Origin: F23-B02 sp963625685
GTDB lineage: Bacteria > Bacillota > Clostridia > Oscillospirales > Oscillospiraceae
Direction of reading: 5' to 3'
Length of the DNA stretch: 64,000 nt
Assembly (NCBI GenBank): GCA_963625685.1
Contig: CAVFTR010000010.1
Location: 1 to 64,000, forward strand
Both the position numbers and the translations under genes were made by a program. Below the pieces are notes generated by a model that was not told the DNA's origin, made no database searches, and saw nothing but the letters and a program-made list of their open reading frames with translations. Within the stretch, counting starts at the first letter, position 1. Each line of letters starts with the position of its first letter. Shown here piece after piece: positions 33,243-42,087 of the stretch.

Positions 33243-33937
33243 AGTCTGTTCCTCCCCAGCCAGAAAATAAGCAGCAGCGCGATGAGCGCCGGAATGAGAA
33301 ACACCGTCGGACCGAAGATAATGCGCGCCGCGAGAGTAACGGCGACGCCGATAAGGCAGGCCGGGCGCTTGTCCCTATCCTTCCACTGCTGGAGGAAGAA
33401 CACTATAAACAGCGCGTTGAGCGCAAAATCAAGGCCCGTCGTGTCGAAGCTTATCAGTTTGCCGAGCATGCCGCCGGCGGCTGTGAGGACGGCCCAGTAG
33501 ATATACAGCAGCAGGGTCTGTCCGAAGTAAAAATAGCGCCGCTCCATGCCCTCGGGGGCGTCGGTCGCAACGGCCAGCGTGAAGGGCTCGTCGGCCAGCG
33601 CGTAGACGAGAAAGGGCTTGAACGGCTGCGTGTCCTTATATTTTTCAAGCAGCGCCAGACCGTAAAAGGTGTGCCGGAAATTGACGAAATAGCTCATCAC
33701 GAGCATCTGCACGGGGTCAAAGCCCGCCGCCATCATCGGCACCGCCACTATCTGCATGCCGCCGCAGAAGCATATGAGCGAAAACAGCATCGTCCACAGC
33801 GGCCCGTAGCCGGCCTCCTCCATCAGAACGCCGTAGGTCAGAGCGACGAATATCCAGCCGAAGAATATCGGCACGGTGGACGGGAACGCGGCCCTTATCC
33901 CTCGCAGTATCTCTTTTATCTCCGTTTTTTTCTTCAT
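33239..33937 (-). CDS. azlC: AzlC branched-chain amino acid exporter, large subunit
   Basis: A 232-aa membrane protein with about seven hydrophobic helices and the family segment starting 'AFPSTVPIFFGWIFVALTYG'. With AzlD it forms a branched-chain amino acid exporter. The start ATG 33937 is only 11 bases from the secG terminator hairpin and has no Shine-Dalgarno match ahead of it, so the gene may be expressed by read-through or as a near-leaderless mRNA. Confidence 0.85.
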   Translation of the reverse strand: MKKKTEIKEILRGIRAAFPSTVPIFFGWIFVALTYGVLMEEAGYGPLWTMLFSLICFCGGMQIVAVPMMAAGFDPVQMLVMSYFVNFRHTFYGLALLEKYKDTQPFKPFLVYALADEPFTLAVATDAPEGMERRYFYFGQTLLLYIYWAVLTAAGGMLGKLISFDTTGLDFALNALFIVFFLQQWKDRDKRPACLIGVAVTLAARIIFGPTVFLIPALIALLLIFWLGRNRL

Positions 33938-33943
33938 GATTTT

Positions 33944-33971
33944 AAAAAGGCGCAGTCATTATGACTGCGCC
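33944..33971 (-). terminator. Terminator of secG
   Basis: Perfect 10-bp stem GGCGCAGTCA / TGACTGCGCC (33949-33958 and 33962-33971) with a 3-base loop. On the minus strand it runs into TTTTTAAAA, and the azlC start codon follows at once. Confidence 0.75.
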
Positions 33972-33990
33972 ATGCCTTTTTTATATGTTA

Positions 33991-34227
33991 TCAGATGAGG
34001 TTCAGGACGAGCGTGAGGACGACGAAGACGATCGCGAACCACTTGGTGGCCTTTGCGAGCTTTGCATCCAGAGACTTCGCCTTGCCCTTGCTCAGGAAGG
34101 TCTCCGCGCCGCCGGCGATAGCGCCGGAAAGGCCCGCGCTCTTGCCGCTCTGAAGAAGAACGACGACGGTGACGGCCAGGCCGGACAGGAGCTGGAGGAT
34201 GGTGAGAACAATTTTAACAGCGTTCAT
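33991..34227 (-). CDS. secG: Preprotein translocase subunit SecG
   Basis: A 78-aa membrane protein with two hydrophobic helices (about 4-24 and 58-77) joined by a Gly/Ala-rich cytoplasmic loop with 'SGKSAGLSGAIAGGAETFL', typical of SecG, the non-essential stimulating subunit of SecYEG. The ribosome site (AAAGGATC) is 8-9 bases before the ATG. In many Bacillota secG is followed by rnr and smpB, which are not here. Confidence 0.92.
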   Translation of the reverse strand: MNAVKIVLTILQLLSGLAVTVVVLLQSGKSAGLSGAIAGGAETFLSKGKAKSLDAKLAKATKWFAIVFVVLTLVLNLI

Positions 34228-34267
34228 TTATATTCGATCCTTTCGATTTTGTCGTATTAGCCTATAT

Positions 34268-34296
34268 ACTATAACATAGTGATTTTTAAATTACAA
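34268..34296 (-). promoter_or_regulatory. Promoter of secG
   Basis: On the minus strand TTGTAA (34291-34296) and TATAGT (34268-34273) with a 17-base spacer. Confidence 0.65.
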
Positions 34297-34317
34297 GAAA
34301 AATTTACGCCAATTTTT

Positions 34318-35631
34318 TCACCAGACCTGCCAGCGGAGCAGAAAGGCGGTGAAATACGCGGTAAAGGCCGCCGCGGAGAGCGCGAGCAGCGCTGTCTCCG
34401 CGCGCTTATCTTCGCTCAGCAGCGCCAGGGCCGCCGGGAGCGCGAAGACCGCCGCGAGATATCTCGGCGCGCTCAGAAGCCAGGTCGCGCCGACCGTGAC
34501 GGCAAAGCAGGCGATAAAATACGCCGTGTACGACGCGCGAAGCCGCTTTGCGGCGAGTATCATGACGCACAGCGCGCAAAGCTGCGCCAGCAGATTCGGC
34601 AGCCACAGTCCCCAGAGCAGCGCGGCGCTGCCTTTTGCCGCGGAGAGGGCGTTTTCGGTCTGATACGCGGCGGTGCCGAAAAACCAGCCGAGCTGCTGAT
34701 ACCAGTGCTCGCGCTGATACTCCATGAACTTGAAGGCGTCGCCCGCGACGGCGTAATTGATAAGGCAGTAGGCCGCAAAGCCGAGCGGCGCCGCGATAAG
34801 CGTCAGGTACTCCCTCGCCCTTGCGCGCCTGTGCGTTAGCTCAAGGAGCAGCGGCACGACGAGCAGCAGGCCCGGCGAGCGCGTGAAGGCCGCGTATGCG
34901 CCCGCAAGACTGCCGGAGACGAGCCTGCCGCGCCGGATGAGATACAGGCTCGACAGGGTACACAGCATGAAAAGGCTCTCCGACATGGGGGCGGCGAAGA
35001 AAAAGGCCGCGGGGCAGAGCGCGAAAAAGCGCACGGCGCGCAGGGCTGTATCGTCCGGCATATCGAGGCGCAGGAGCTTATAGAGCATGACGCCGGAGCC
35101 GGCAAAGCACAGTGCGGAGACCAGAAGCCCCGCGGCGAGCTCGTTTTCGACAAAATTCGACACAAGGCGCACCGCGACGGGGTAGCCCGGCAGGAAAACG
35201 AGCTGCACGAGCCTGTCCACGGAGCCCTCGGAGAGGTACCAGTCGCGGGCGATATCCATGTAATGCTGACTGTCGGTGCACAGCCAGAAGCTTATATAGC
35301 CGCCGGGAGACTCGTCATAGCCGAGAAGGGCGCGCAGCGCATAGCCGAGGGCGAGGATGCCCGCGTCCCATATGAGGATGAGCGTGAATATCCTTGCGCA
35401 CAGGCTGCCGTCTGCCGCTTCGAGCGTCTCGGGCGCGCCCTTCCGCAGAAAGGCGCACAGCGGGGAGACAAAGCGCAGGCACAGCGCGAGCATGAGCCCC
35501 GCGCTGAGCACAGCCGCGAGATAGCCCGCTGCGGAATAGCTGCTGTGCGCGCACCAGAGGGCGAACACCGCCGCCAGCGCCGCCGTTCCGAGGGCGGCTA
35601 TGAGCTTTTCGGGAAAGGCGTCGTTTATCAT
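34318..35631 (-). CDS. GT-C fold glycosyltransferase, PIG-V/mannosyltransferase-like
   Basis: A 437-aa membrane protein with about 11-12 hydrophobic helices. The first large extracytoplasmic loop carries CTDSQHYMDIARDWYL (about residues 115-130), the acidic motif of GT-C enzymes closest to the PIG-V/GT76-like group, which use lipid-linked sugars. It probably adds a sugar to a cell-surface glycan or lipid. The start overlaps the stop of the restriction-modification gene (ATGA), an odd pairing. Substrate and acceptor cannot be told. Confidence 0.7.
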   Translation of the reverse strand: MINDAFPEKLIAALGTAALAAVFALWCAHSSYSAAGYLAAVLSAGLMLALCLRFVSPLCAFLRKGAPETLEAADGSLCARIFTLILIWDAGILALGYALRALLGYDESPGGYISFWLCTDSQHYMDIARDWYLSEGSVDRLVQLVFLPGYPVAVRLVSNFVENELAAGLLVSALCFAGSGVMLYKLLRLDMPDDTALRAVRFFALCPAAFFFAAPMSESLFMLCTLSSLYLIRRGRLVSGSLAGAYAAFTRSPGLLLVVPLLLELTHRRARAREYLTLIAAPLGFAAYCLINYAVAGDAFKFMEYQREHWYQQLGWFFGTAAYQTENALSAAKGSAALLWGLWLPNLLAQLCALCVMILAAKRLRASYTAYFIACFAVTVGATWLLSAPRYLAAVFALPAALALLSEDKRAETALLALSAAAFTAYFTAFLLRWQVW

Positions 35632-38416
35632 GTGGCTGCGCCGTCCTCCGTCATCTGTTTATATAATTTCATGAGCTCGGCAACGCATTTGCTTTCGGTC
35701 GTATCCCTGACCGAAAAGCCGTAGGCCTGCATGACCGCCTTGTCGTTTTGCTGGTGGGCCCGCCGCAGCTCCGGCGGCATGGTGACCTCGTCGTAGAGGT
35801 CGGCGAGGCTGCACTCGGGATACAGCGCTCTCGCGTCAAGTATCGCCTGCGCGGTCTGCTCTATCCTTGCTTTCTGCTCCTCCGTCGGCGACGGCCAGGG
35901 GAAATTGTTGTAGACGATATCTTTTGAATATTGGTAACGCATTTCAAGTCTGCCGCAGACCGCCCTCATCCAAGCATTATGAACATTAGATGACAGTATG
36001 CCAAAATCGAACAGGGTAGCATTAGGGATTATAAGAGCACTTCCATTAACAATAATGTCCGGCTCAACATAACAAATGGGAATATATCTGCGATTTTCAG
36101 ATGAAACTTTCGGAATTGCAATCATAGGCGTATTTGGCTGTCTAATCTCTCCAAAAATTGCAGGCGTATCTGCAAGCGCCAATGTTTGTGGTCTCTTGCT
36201 TGATTTTCTAAACTCAGCCACTTTTTTGATTCGCTCGACAACGAATCGTGATTGTTTTATTTCTTTGGGAGATTTTCCACCAAGCCAAAGGCACCATCTT
36301 TCCTTAGATTGAAGCAACTCCGCGCCGCCAGCATATCGACGGACAAATTTAATGTTCTCTGGATTTTCTTTTAAAAGTTCTTCCAGCGCTTCTTTATCTA
36401 AAATCAAGTGTCCATCATCTATAGGCATGCTTCCATAATAAATAGGAAGCACATCACAAATCGGTCTGCTTCGATTTGCAATCAACACCGATGGTGCATC
36501 GACAAGATACGGATTTATATTGTCGGCATTAACAACTCTGTCAGACGTAAAAATTCTTTTGGGAATACCGTTATTTCCAACGCTAAAGCCAACAATAACA
36601 CAATGAACATGCGCCTTTTCGCTGGCCTCGCTGTCCCAGCGGAAGGTGCGGTGGCAAAGTCGATGTGTACATTAACTGAATATAGCTGTCGCCAAAGAAT
36701 AGGAACCTGCTCACCTTGTGTAATAGAGTTTGTTGACACAAAAGCTGCACAAATAGAAGTATTTTGCATCAACATAGCAGCTTTCATGTACCATCCTGTC
36801 ACATAATCAAGGTTGCCTACTCCTTTGGCTTTCTTATCGAACAAAGCCATCAGCTCCGCTTTTTGCTCTTTCGTCTGTTCCTTCTTTCCCACGAACGGCG
36901 GGTTGCCCATGATGTACGACAGCCCGGCCTTGGGCACGACGCTCTCCCAGTCCATGCGCAGAGCGTTGCCCTCGACGATGTTGGCGTTGGTTTTCAGCGG
37001 CAGGAAGTCGAGCTGCATGAGCACGATGCTCTCGGTCTCCTTCATCATCTGGCTCTCCGCTATCCACAGCGCCGTCTTCGCGACGGTAACGGCAAAGTCG
37101 TTTATCTCTATGCCGTGAAACTGCCGGATGGAGACCTGGATGGGGCTCCAGTCCGAGTCGCCGAATACTATCTGGTCGTGCTGAAGCTCGCGCAGGACGT
37201 CGTTTTCTATCCTGCGCAGGCTGATATAGGTCTCGGTCAGGAAGTTGCCCGAGCCGCAGGCGGGGTCTAAAAACGACAGCGAGGCCAGCTTCCTCTGAAA
37301 GGCCTTCAAGCGGCTCTCGCGCGTTTTCGCGACCGCGACGGCGCATATATCGTCAAGCTCCGCCCTCAGAGAGTCGAGGAAAAGCGGGTCGATGACCTTG
37401 TGGATGTTCTCTATCGAGGTGTAGTGCATGCCGCCGCTGCGCCGCGTCTCGGGGTTTAGGGTGCTTTCAAACACCGCGCCGAAGATGGTGGGGCTTATCT
37501 CCGACCAGTCGAAGCCGTCGCTCGCGCGGCTGAGCAGCAGCTCGCGTATATCGTCGGTGAAGGGCGGTATCTCGATGTCCTCGTCGGCGAACAGGCCGCC
37601 GTTCACATAGGGAAAGGCCGCAAGCTCCGGCGAATCGTCCCTGAGATAGGGGTCGCGCTCGGAAACGGGCGTGTCGAGCGTTCTGAACAGCTCGATGAGC
37701 GCACGGCGCAGCCGCCGCGCGTCAAACTGCGCGAGATAGTCGTGGAACATGCCGTGGCGGCCGAAGACCTCCGCGTCCTCGGCATAAAGGCAGAAAACAA
37801 GGCGCACGCACAGCACGTTCAGGCTCTTCATCGCGCGCTCGCTCTCAGGGTCCGCGTACTGCGCGGCCAGCGCGTCGTATAAAAGCCCGACTATCCGGCC
37901 CGCGGCAATGGATACCTCCATCTCGCGCTTTAAATGCTCGCTGCCGCTGTCGACCAGAAATTGCAGGCGGTAGTACTCGCGCTCCAGGTCCTCGAGCCGT
38001 ATCTCCTCCGGCTCGCCGCCGGGGCGCTCCATGTCGTAGACGTGGAAGGTGCTGAAGTTGCAGGTCACGACCCAGCGCGGATGCTGCGACAGCGGCAGCT
38101 CCGTTATGTAGCGCTTTGCCTGCTGGAATGGGTTTAGCATCGAGCCGTCCGACTGGCGTATCGGCTTTTTGAGGTCCTTGCCCAGCCCCTTCTGCTCGAT
38201 GAGCACCTTCGTCGAGGGTATCGAGCCGTCGATGAAGCTCGTGTGGTCAAGGTGTACCTGCTCCTCAAAGGAGATGAACTGCTCGGGGTGCTCCACGCCG
38301 TATACGTCGCGCAGCAGCGACAGCCAGAACGCCTGGCTCTCGCCCTTCTCGTAGCCCTTTCCCCTCCAGTATTCCGCAAAGCGCTTCGCCGCTTCCTGCT
38401 GCCTTACATTGTTCAT
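35628..38416 (-). pseudogene. Type IIL (MmeI-like) restriction-modification protein, frameshifted
   Basis: Single-chain enzyme family with nuclease, methyltransferase and specificity parts that cuts at a distance and methylates adenine. The N-terminal frame (36515-38416) has a PD-ExK-like site (FIDG, then VLIEQKG; about residues 62-75) and a helical domain. Its N6-adenine methylase has motif I LDPACGSGNF and motif IV NPPF (in GNPPFVGKK). After HIDFA (residue 588; about 36653) the family sequence breaks. Removing the shift by one base continues it as HRTFRWDSEASEKAH and on to the C-terminal frame (to 35628) with NRSRPICD and PWPSPTEEQK, the specificity and C-terminal domains. The codon context GCCACC suggests loss of one C from GCCCACC. 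The ATG at 38416 follows AGGTGGAG. Confidence 0.8.
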
Positions 38417-38477
38417 GCTCCACCTCGTGCCTCGTCATTTTTTCCATGATACCATGATATCCCGCCTTTTTCAACGC

Positions 38478-38511
38478 AAAAACAGGGCGGCCGCGGCCGC
38501 CCTGTTTTTTT
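38478..38511. terminator. Terminator of the 33-codon microORF (bidirectional)
   Basis: AAACAGGGCGGCCG / CGGCCGCCCTGTTT stem with T-rich tails on either strand; on the minus strand it lies about 8 bases after the stop. Confidence 0.85.
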
Positions 38512-38518
38512 GCTCCGT

Positions 38519-38620
38519 TTACTTGAAATACTCGAAGAACTCCTTGATCGCTCCGATGGCTATCTTTGCAGCCTCGTCAGCGTCGGCCTTGTCGAGAATG
38601 TCAAGAATGATGTCCCACAT
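38519..38620 (-). CDS. MicroORF, 33-aa amphipathic peptide
   Basis: ATG 38620 is preceded by AAGGAGG at good spacing; the frame runs 33 codons to TAA and is closed by a strong terminator 8 bases later, so it is a complete small transcription unit. The peptide starts MWDIILDILDKADADEAAK and ends with Phe-Phe-Glu-Tyr-Phe-Lys. Charged and hydrophobic residues alternate with helical spacing, as in amphipathic membrane-active or signalling peptides. I know no family. It resembles the 29-codon ORF near 25.7 kb in size, strand, ribosome site and terminator. Confidence 0.55.
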   Translation of the reverse strand: MWDIILDILDKADADEAAKIAIGAIKEFFEYFK

Positions 38621-38709
38621 GGTTTTTTCCTCCTTCTTTGCAGATTCAATTTCCTTGCTCCATGATCCACTTTAAAGGAGAAATATTAAAATAACATTAG
38701 AAAGTTAGT

Positions 38710-39778
38710 CTATTTATTTGCAATAGCTTTAGAAACTTTAAAATAGTGTATCGCCATGAGCACGATGAACACGCTGCTGCAATAGCCGAATATGGGGTAG
38801 ACGACGCCGATTAGGTCGCCGAAGCCGAAGAGGCTGCCGAGGAACATGCACAGGGCGCACAGCGCGGTGAAGGGCTTTCTGCCCCGCGTTATGCGCTCGC
38901 TCTTCGCCGCGAGCATGCTCACGAAGGCCACGAGGCTCGAAAGCGCCGTGCCGAACATCGCAAGCAGCAGCAGTACGCCGTAGATATAGCCCCATGCAGC
39001 GCCGCGGCTCTGCGCCAGGGCGAGCATCGGCAGCTCCGCCGAGGCGGTCTCGGGCGCGGCGGAGACGGATACGAGCACGCTGCCGGCTATGATCAGCAGC
39101 ACGCAGGCGCCGACCGCGATGCCGCCGACCGCGGCTTTTCTGCTGTTTACATACGGGCCGAGCGGCGCGATCATGGCGATGCTGCCGAATACGTTATAGC
39201 AGGCAAAGCTCACCGCCGCGACGAGCCACGAGCTCATCAGCGGATTGCTGCCGCCGGCCGATTCCGGCAGGACGACGCCGTTTGCGCACACGCTCATGAC
39301 GCCGAAGACGAGCGTTACGACCGACAGCACCGGCACCGTGGCCGAGAAGGCCGAGACCATGCCCGAAAAGCCCGCCAGCGATACCATCGCGACGAGCGTG
39401 ACGAATACCGCCGAGCCTACAAACGGCGCAAGGCCGAACAGCTGGCTCAGAAGCGCGCCTATGCCGGCGGACATGATCGTACCCACGCCGAACAGGAACA
39501 GCAGCTCCAGTATCAGGACCGCGCAGCGCAGCAGCGGCACGTTCCAGCACACGACGAGCCTGTCGATCTCGCGCAGCCCCGTGAGCCTGCCCAGCAGGAT
39601 CATCACGACGCCCGTTAAAAACAGCAGGCCCACGGCTATCAGCAGTCCGGCGGCGCCCTTCGCGCCGAAGGAGCCGAAAAACTGCCACAGCTCCTGTCCG
39701 GAGACGTAGCCGGCTCCCAGAAAGCAGCCGGCAAACGCCAGCCCCAGATTGAAGCATCCTATTTTTTTGATAGCGCAT
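38710..39778 (-). CDS. YkvI-like multi-pass membrane transporter, start region out of frame
   Basis: The frame from 39777 down encodes about 350 residues with roughly ten hydrophobic helices, with GCFLGAGYVSGQELWQFFG near the N terminus, the usual YkvI/APC-fold opening. The only ATG with a ribosome site (39778, after AAAGG) is followed by CGC TAT C and a run of seven A (39762-39768), which puts it one base off the main frame. With six A it would read MRYQKIGCFNLGLAFAG, a sensible N terminus. So the gene is off, phase-variable, rescued by slippage, or the A-run is miscounted. An internal GTG (39633) would lose the first helix. Substrate unknown. Confidence 0.65.
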
Positions 39779-39797
39779 CAACGCCTTTCTTGTTTAC

Positions 39798-39826
39798 TTG
39801 AAAATATGCGCGCGCCGGGGTATAAT
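39798..39826 (+). promoter_or_regulatory. Promoter-like sequence pointing antisense into nth
   Basis: TTGAAA (39798-39803) and exact TATAAT (39821-39826) with a 17-base spacer on the plus strand. There is no plus-strand gene below it until rarA at 40564; transcription from here would run antisense through nth. Confidence 0.4.
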
Positions 39827-39830
39827 CATC

Positions 39831-40472
39831 TCAGCTCTGCCCCTCGGCGAATTGGCAGACCGGACGCAGTGTGCAGCGCTCGCAGCCGGGCCTTCGCGCG
39901 GTGCAGACGGCGCGGCCGTGCAGCACGATGCGGTGGCAGAAGTCGGAGCTCTTCTCCGGCGGGAGGCAGGAGCGCAGCTCGCGCTCGATCTTTTCGGGCT
40001 CCTTCAGTCCGTCGACGAGACCCAGGCGGTTGGATATGCGTATGCAGTGCGTGTCCACGACGACCGAGCCGGGCAGTCTGAATATATCGCCGAGGATGAG
40101 GTTGGCGGTCTTGCGCCCGACGCCGGGCAGCTTCAGCAGCTCGTCCATGCTCCCCGGCACCCTGCCGCCGAAATCACGCACGAGCATCTGCGCGGCGGCG
40201 ACGATATCGCGGGCCTTGGCCCTGTAAAAGCCGCAGGAGCGCACGTATCGCTCGACCTCGGTCACCTCGGCCGCGGCAAAGCTCCCGAGCGTCGGGAAGC
40301 GCTCAAACAGCGCCGGCGTTATCTCGTTTACGCGCGCGTCGGTGCACTGCGCGGCAAGCCGCACGGAGAACAGGAGCTCATAGTCCTTTTTATAATCGAG
40401 CGTGCAGTCGGCGAGGGGGTAGGCCTCCTCCAGCAGCCGCACTATCTCCGAAACCTGCTGCTTTGTGCGCAT
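39831..40472 (-). CDS. nth: Endonuclease III
   Basis: DNA glycosylase/AP lyase for oxidised pyrimidines. The 213-aa protein has the helix-hairpin-helix with the catalytic lysine (LPGVGRKTANLIL), the catalytic aspartate in VVVDTHCIRISNRLG, and the C-terminal 4Fe-4S cluster C-x6-C-x2-C-x5-C (CTARRPGCERCTLRPVC). The start is ATG 40472 with GAGGTGAT upstream; the longer frame to 40688 crosses the divergent rarA start. It is divergent from rarA, both genome-maintenance genes. Confidence 0.95.
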   Translation of the reverse strand: MRTKQQVSEIVRLLEEAYPLADCTLDYKKDYELLFSVRLAAQCTDARVNEITPALFERFPTLGSFAAAEVTEVERYVRSCGFYRAKARDIVAAAQMLVRDFGGRVPGSMDELLKLPGVGRKTANLILGDIFRLPGSVVVDTHCIRISNRLGLVDGLKEPEKIERELRSCLPPEKSSDFCHRIVLHGRAVCTARRPGCERCTLRPVCQFAEGQS

Positions 40473-40563
40473 ATATATCACCTCTTCACGGTATTTTAAC
40501 ACATACTCGGCCGCCGCGCCACAGCAAATGCGGCCGGGCTCAAAATTTTCCGGAGGAAAACAC

Positions 40564-41823
40564 ATGTACAAGCCTCTTGCAGACGAAATAAGGCCGCGCA
40601 GCCTCGACGATGTGGTCGGCCAGAAGCATATCCTCGGCAGCCGCGGCCTGCTGCGCCGCATAGTCGAGAGCGGCAGCGTTCCGAACATGATATTCTACGG
40701 CCCCTCTGGTACGGGCAAGACCACGGTCGCGCGCATAATCGCGGAGAAAACGAACCGCACGCTGCGCAAGCTCAACGCCACGACCGCCGGACTTTCGGAT
40801 ATCAAGGAGATCATCGCCGAGCTCGACACGCTGCTGACCCCCGGCGGCGTGCTGCTGTACCTCGACGAGATACAGTATTTCAATAAAAAGCAGCAGCAGT
40901 CGCTGCTGGAGTTTATCGAGGACGGGCGCATAACGCTGATCGCCTCGACGACGGAGAACCCGTATTTCTGCGTGTTCGGCGCTATCCTCAGCCGCTCGAC
41001 GGTGTTTGAGTTCAAGCCGGTAACGCCCGAAGAGGCAGAGCCGGCCGTGCTGCGCGCGTTCAGCATGCTCGCCGAACGCGAGGGCCTGTCTCCGGAGCTC
41101 GAGCCGGGCGTTGTACAGCGGATAAGCCGCTCCTGCGGCGGCGACGTGCGCAAGGCCCTAAACGCCGTGGAGCTGCTGTTTTCCGCCGCCGAGCGCGATG
41201 GGGACAGGCTGATAATAAGCCTCGCGGATGCCGATACCGTCACGCAGAAAAGCGCGATGCGCTACGACCGTGACGGCGACGAGCACTTTGACGCGCTGTC
41301 GGCGCTGATGAAATCGCTGCGCGGCTCGGACCCGGACGCCGCGCTGCACTATCTTGCTCGGCTGCTGGAGGCCGGAGATCTTGTCGGAGCCTGCCGCAGA
41401 CTGCTGTGCTCTGCCAGCGAGGATATAGGCCTTGCCTATCCGCAGGCGGTGCCCATCGTCAAGGCCTGCGTGGACTCGGCTCTGCAGCTCGGTCTGCCCG
41501 AGGCACGGCTCCCGCTCGCCGAGGCGGCTATCTTCCTTGCGACCGCGCCGAAGTCGAACAGCGTCGTCATGGCCATAGACGCCGCGATAGGCGACGTGCG
41601 CGCCGGTAAGAGCGGCCCGCCGCCGCGCGAGCTTCAGAACGTACACGCCGACGGCACGGGCTTTGAGCGCGAGCAGGGCTATAAATACCCGCACAGCTAC
41701 CCTAAGCACTGGGTGCGCCAGCAATACCTGCCGGACGCGCTCAAGGGGGCGCGCTACTACGATTACGGCGACAACAAGCTTGAGCAGACAGCCAGAAAAT
41801 ACTGGGACGAGATAAAAAAGTGA
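40564..41823 (+). CDS. rarA: Replication-associated recombination protein A (RarA/MgsA)
   Basis: AAA+ ATPase acting at stalled replication forks, related to clamp-loader subunits. The 419-aa protein has Walker A FYGPSGTGKTTVARI, Walker B LLYLDEIQ, sensor 1 ASTTENPYF and sensor 2 CGGDVRKALN, then the C-terminal tetramerisation domain with 'ASEDIGLAYPQA' and the conserved end near KYPHSYPKHWVRQQYLP. The start ATG 40564 follows GGAGG by 7 bases; the frame is open further upstream but without a ribosome site. Confidence 0.93.
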   Translation: MYKPLADEIRPRSLDDVVGQKHILGSRGLLRRIVESGSVPNMIFYGPSGTGKTTVARIIAEKTNRTLRKLNATTAGLSDIKEIIAELDTLLTPGGVLLYLDEIQYFNKKQQQSLLEFIEDGRITLIASTTENPYFCVFGAILSRSTVFEFKPVTPEEAEPAVLRAFSMLAEREGLSPELEPGVVQRISRSCGGDVRKALNAVELLFSAAERDGDRLIISLADADTVTQKSAMRYDRDGDEHFDALSALMKSLRGSDPDAALHYLARLLEAGDLVGACRRLLCSASEDIGLAYPQAVPIVKACVDSALQLGLPEARLPLAEAAIFLATAPKSNSVVMAIDAAIGDVRAGKSGPPPRELQNVHADGTGFEREQGYKYPHSYPKHWVRQQYLPDALKGARYYDYGDNKLEQTARKYWDEIKK

Positions 41824-41833
41824 GGTGCAGATC

Positions 41834-42022
41834 ATGCCGATGGACATACGTGTCGGCGACGTGCTGACGATGAAAAAGGCGCACCCCTGCGGCGAAAAGC
41901 GCTGGCAGGTGCTGCGCATCGGCGCGGACTTCAAGCTCCGCTGCCTCGGCTGCGGCCGCGAGGTCATGGGCCCGCGCAGTAAATTCGAGAAGAATATACG
42001 GGACATAAGCCGCGCTGAATGA
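41834..42022 (+). CDS. DUF951 small protein
   Basis: A 62-aa basic protein with the DUF951 pattern: DIRVGDVLTMKKAHPCG at the N terminus, a central RWQVLRIGADFKLRC and LGCGREVMGPRSKFEK. The paired cysteines suggest a small zinc or nucleic-acid-binding fold. It is common in Bacillota near rarA, mscS or ychF, and its function is unknown. ATG 41834 is 8 bases from GAGG, just past the rarA stop, so the two share a transcript. Confidence 0.88.
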   Translation: MPMDIRVGDVLTMKKAHPCGEKRWQVLRIGADFKLRCLGCGREVMGPRSKFEKNIRDISRAE

Positions 42023-42023
42023 G

Positions 42024-42070
42024 CTGAAAAAACCGCACCCCCGATACCGGTCATCCGGCGTCGGGGGTGC
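42024..42070 (-). terminator. Terminator of the glycyl radical cluster
   Basis: GCACCCCCGA / TCGGGGGTGC hairpin (42035-42044 and 42061-42070) with an inner CCGG/CCGG pair. The T6 run follows on the minus strand, so it serves mainly the minus-strand operon; on the plus strand the tail is weak. Confidence 0.7.
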
Positions 42071-42087
42071 ATTCTTATGAGCTCAGA

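Noticed and set aside
39798..40499. A 233-codon plus-strand ORF over nth
   Set aside because: It is the antisense shadow of nth; nth has the complete HhH and Fe-S motifs.
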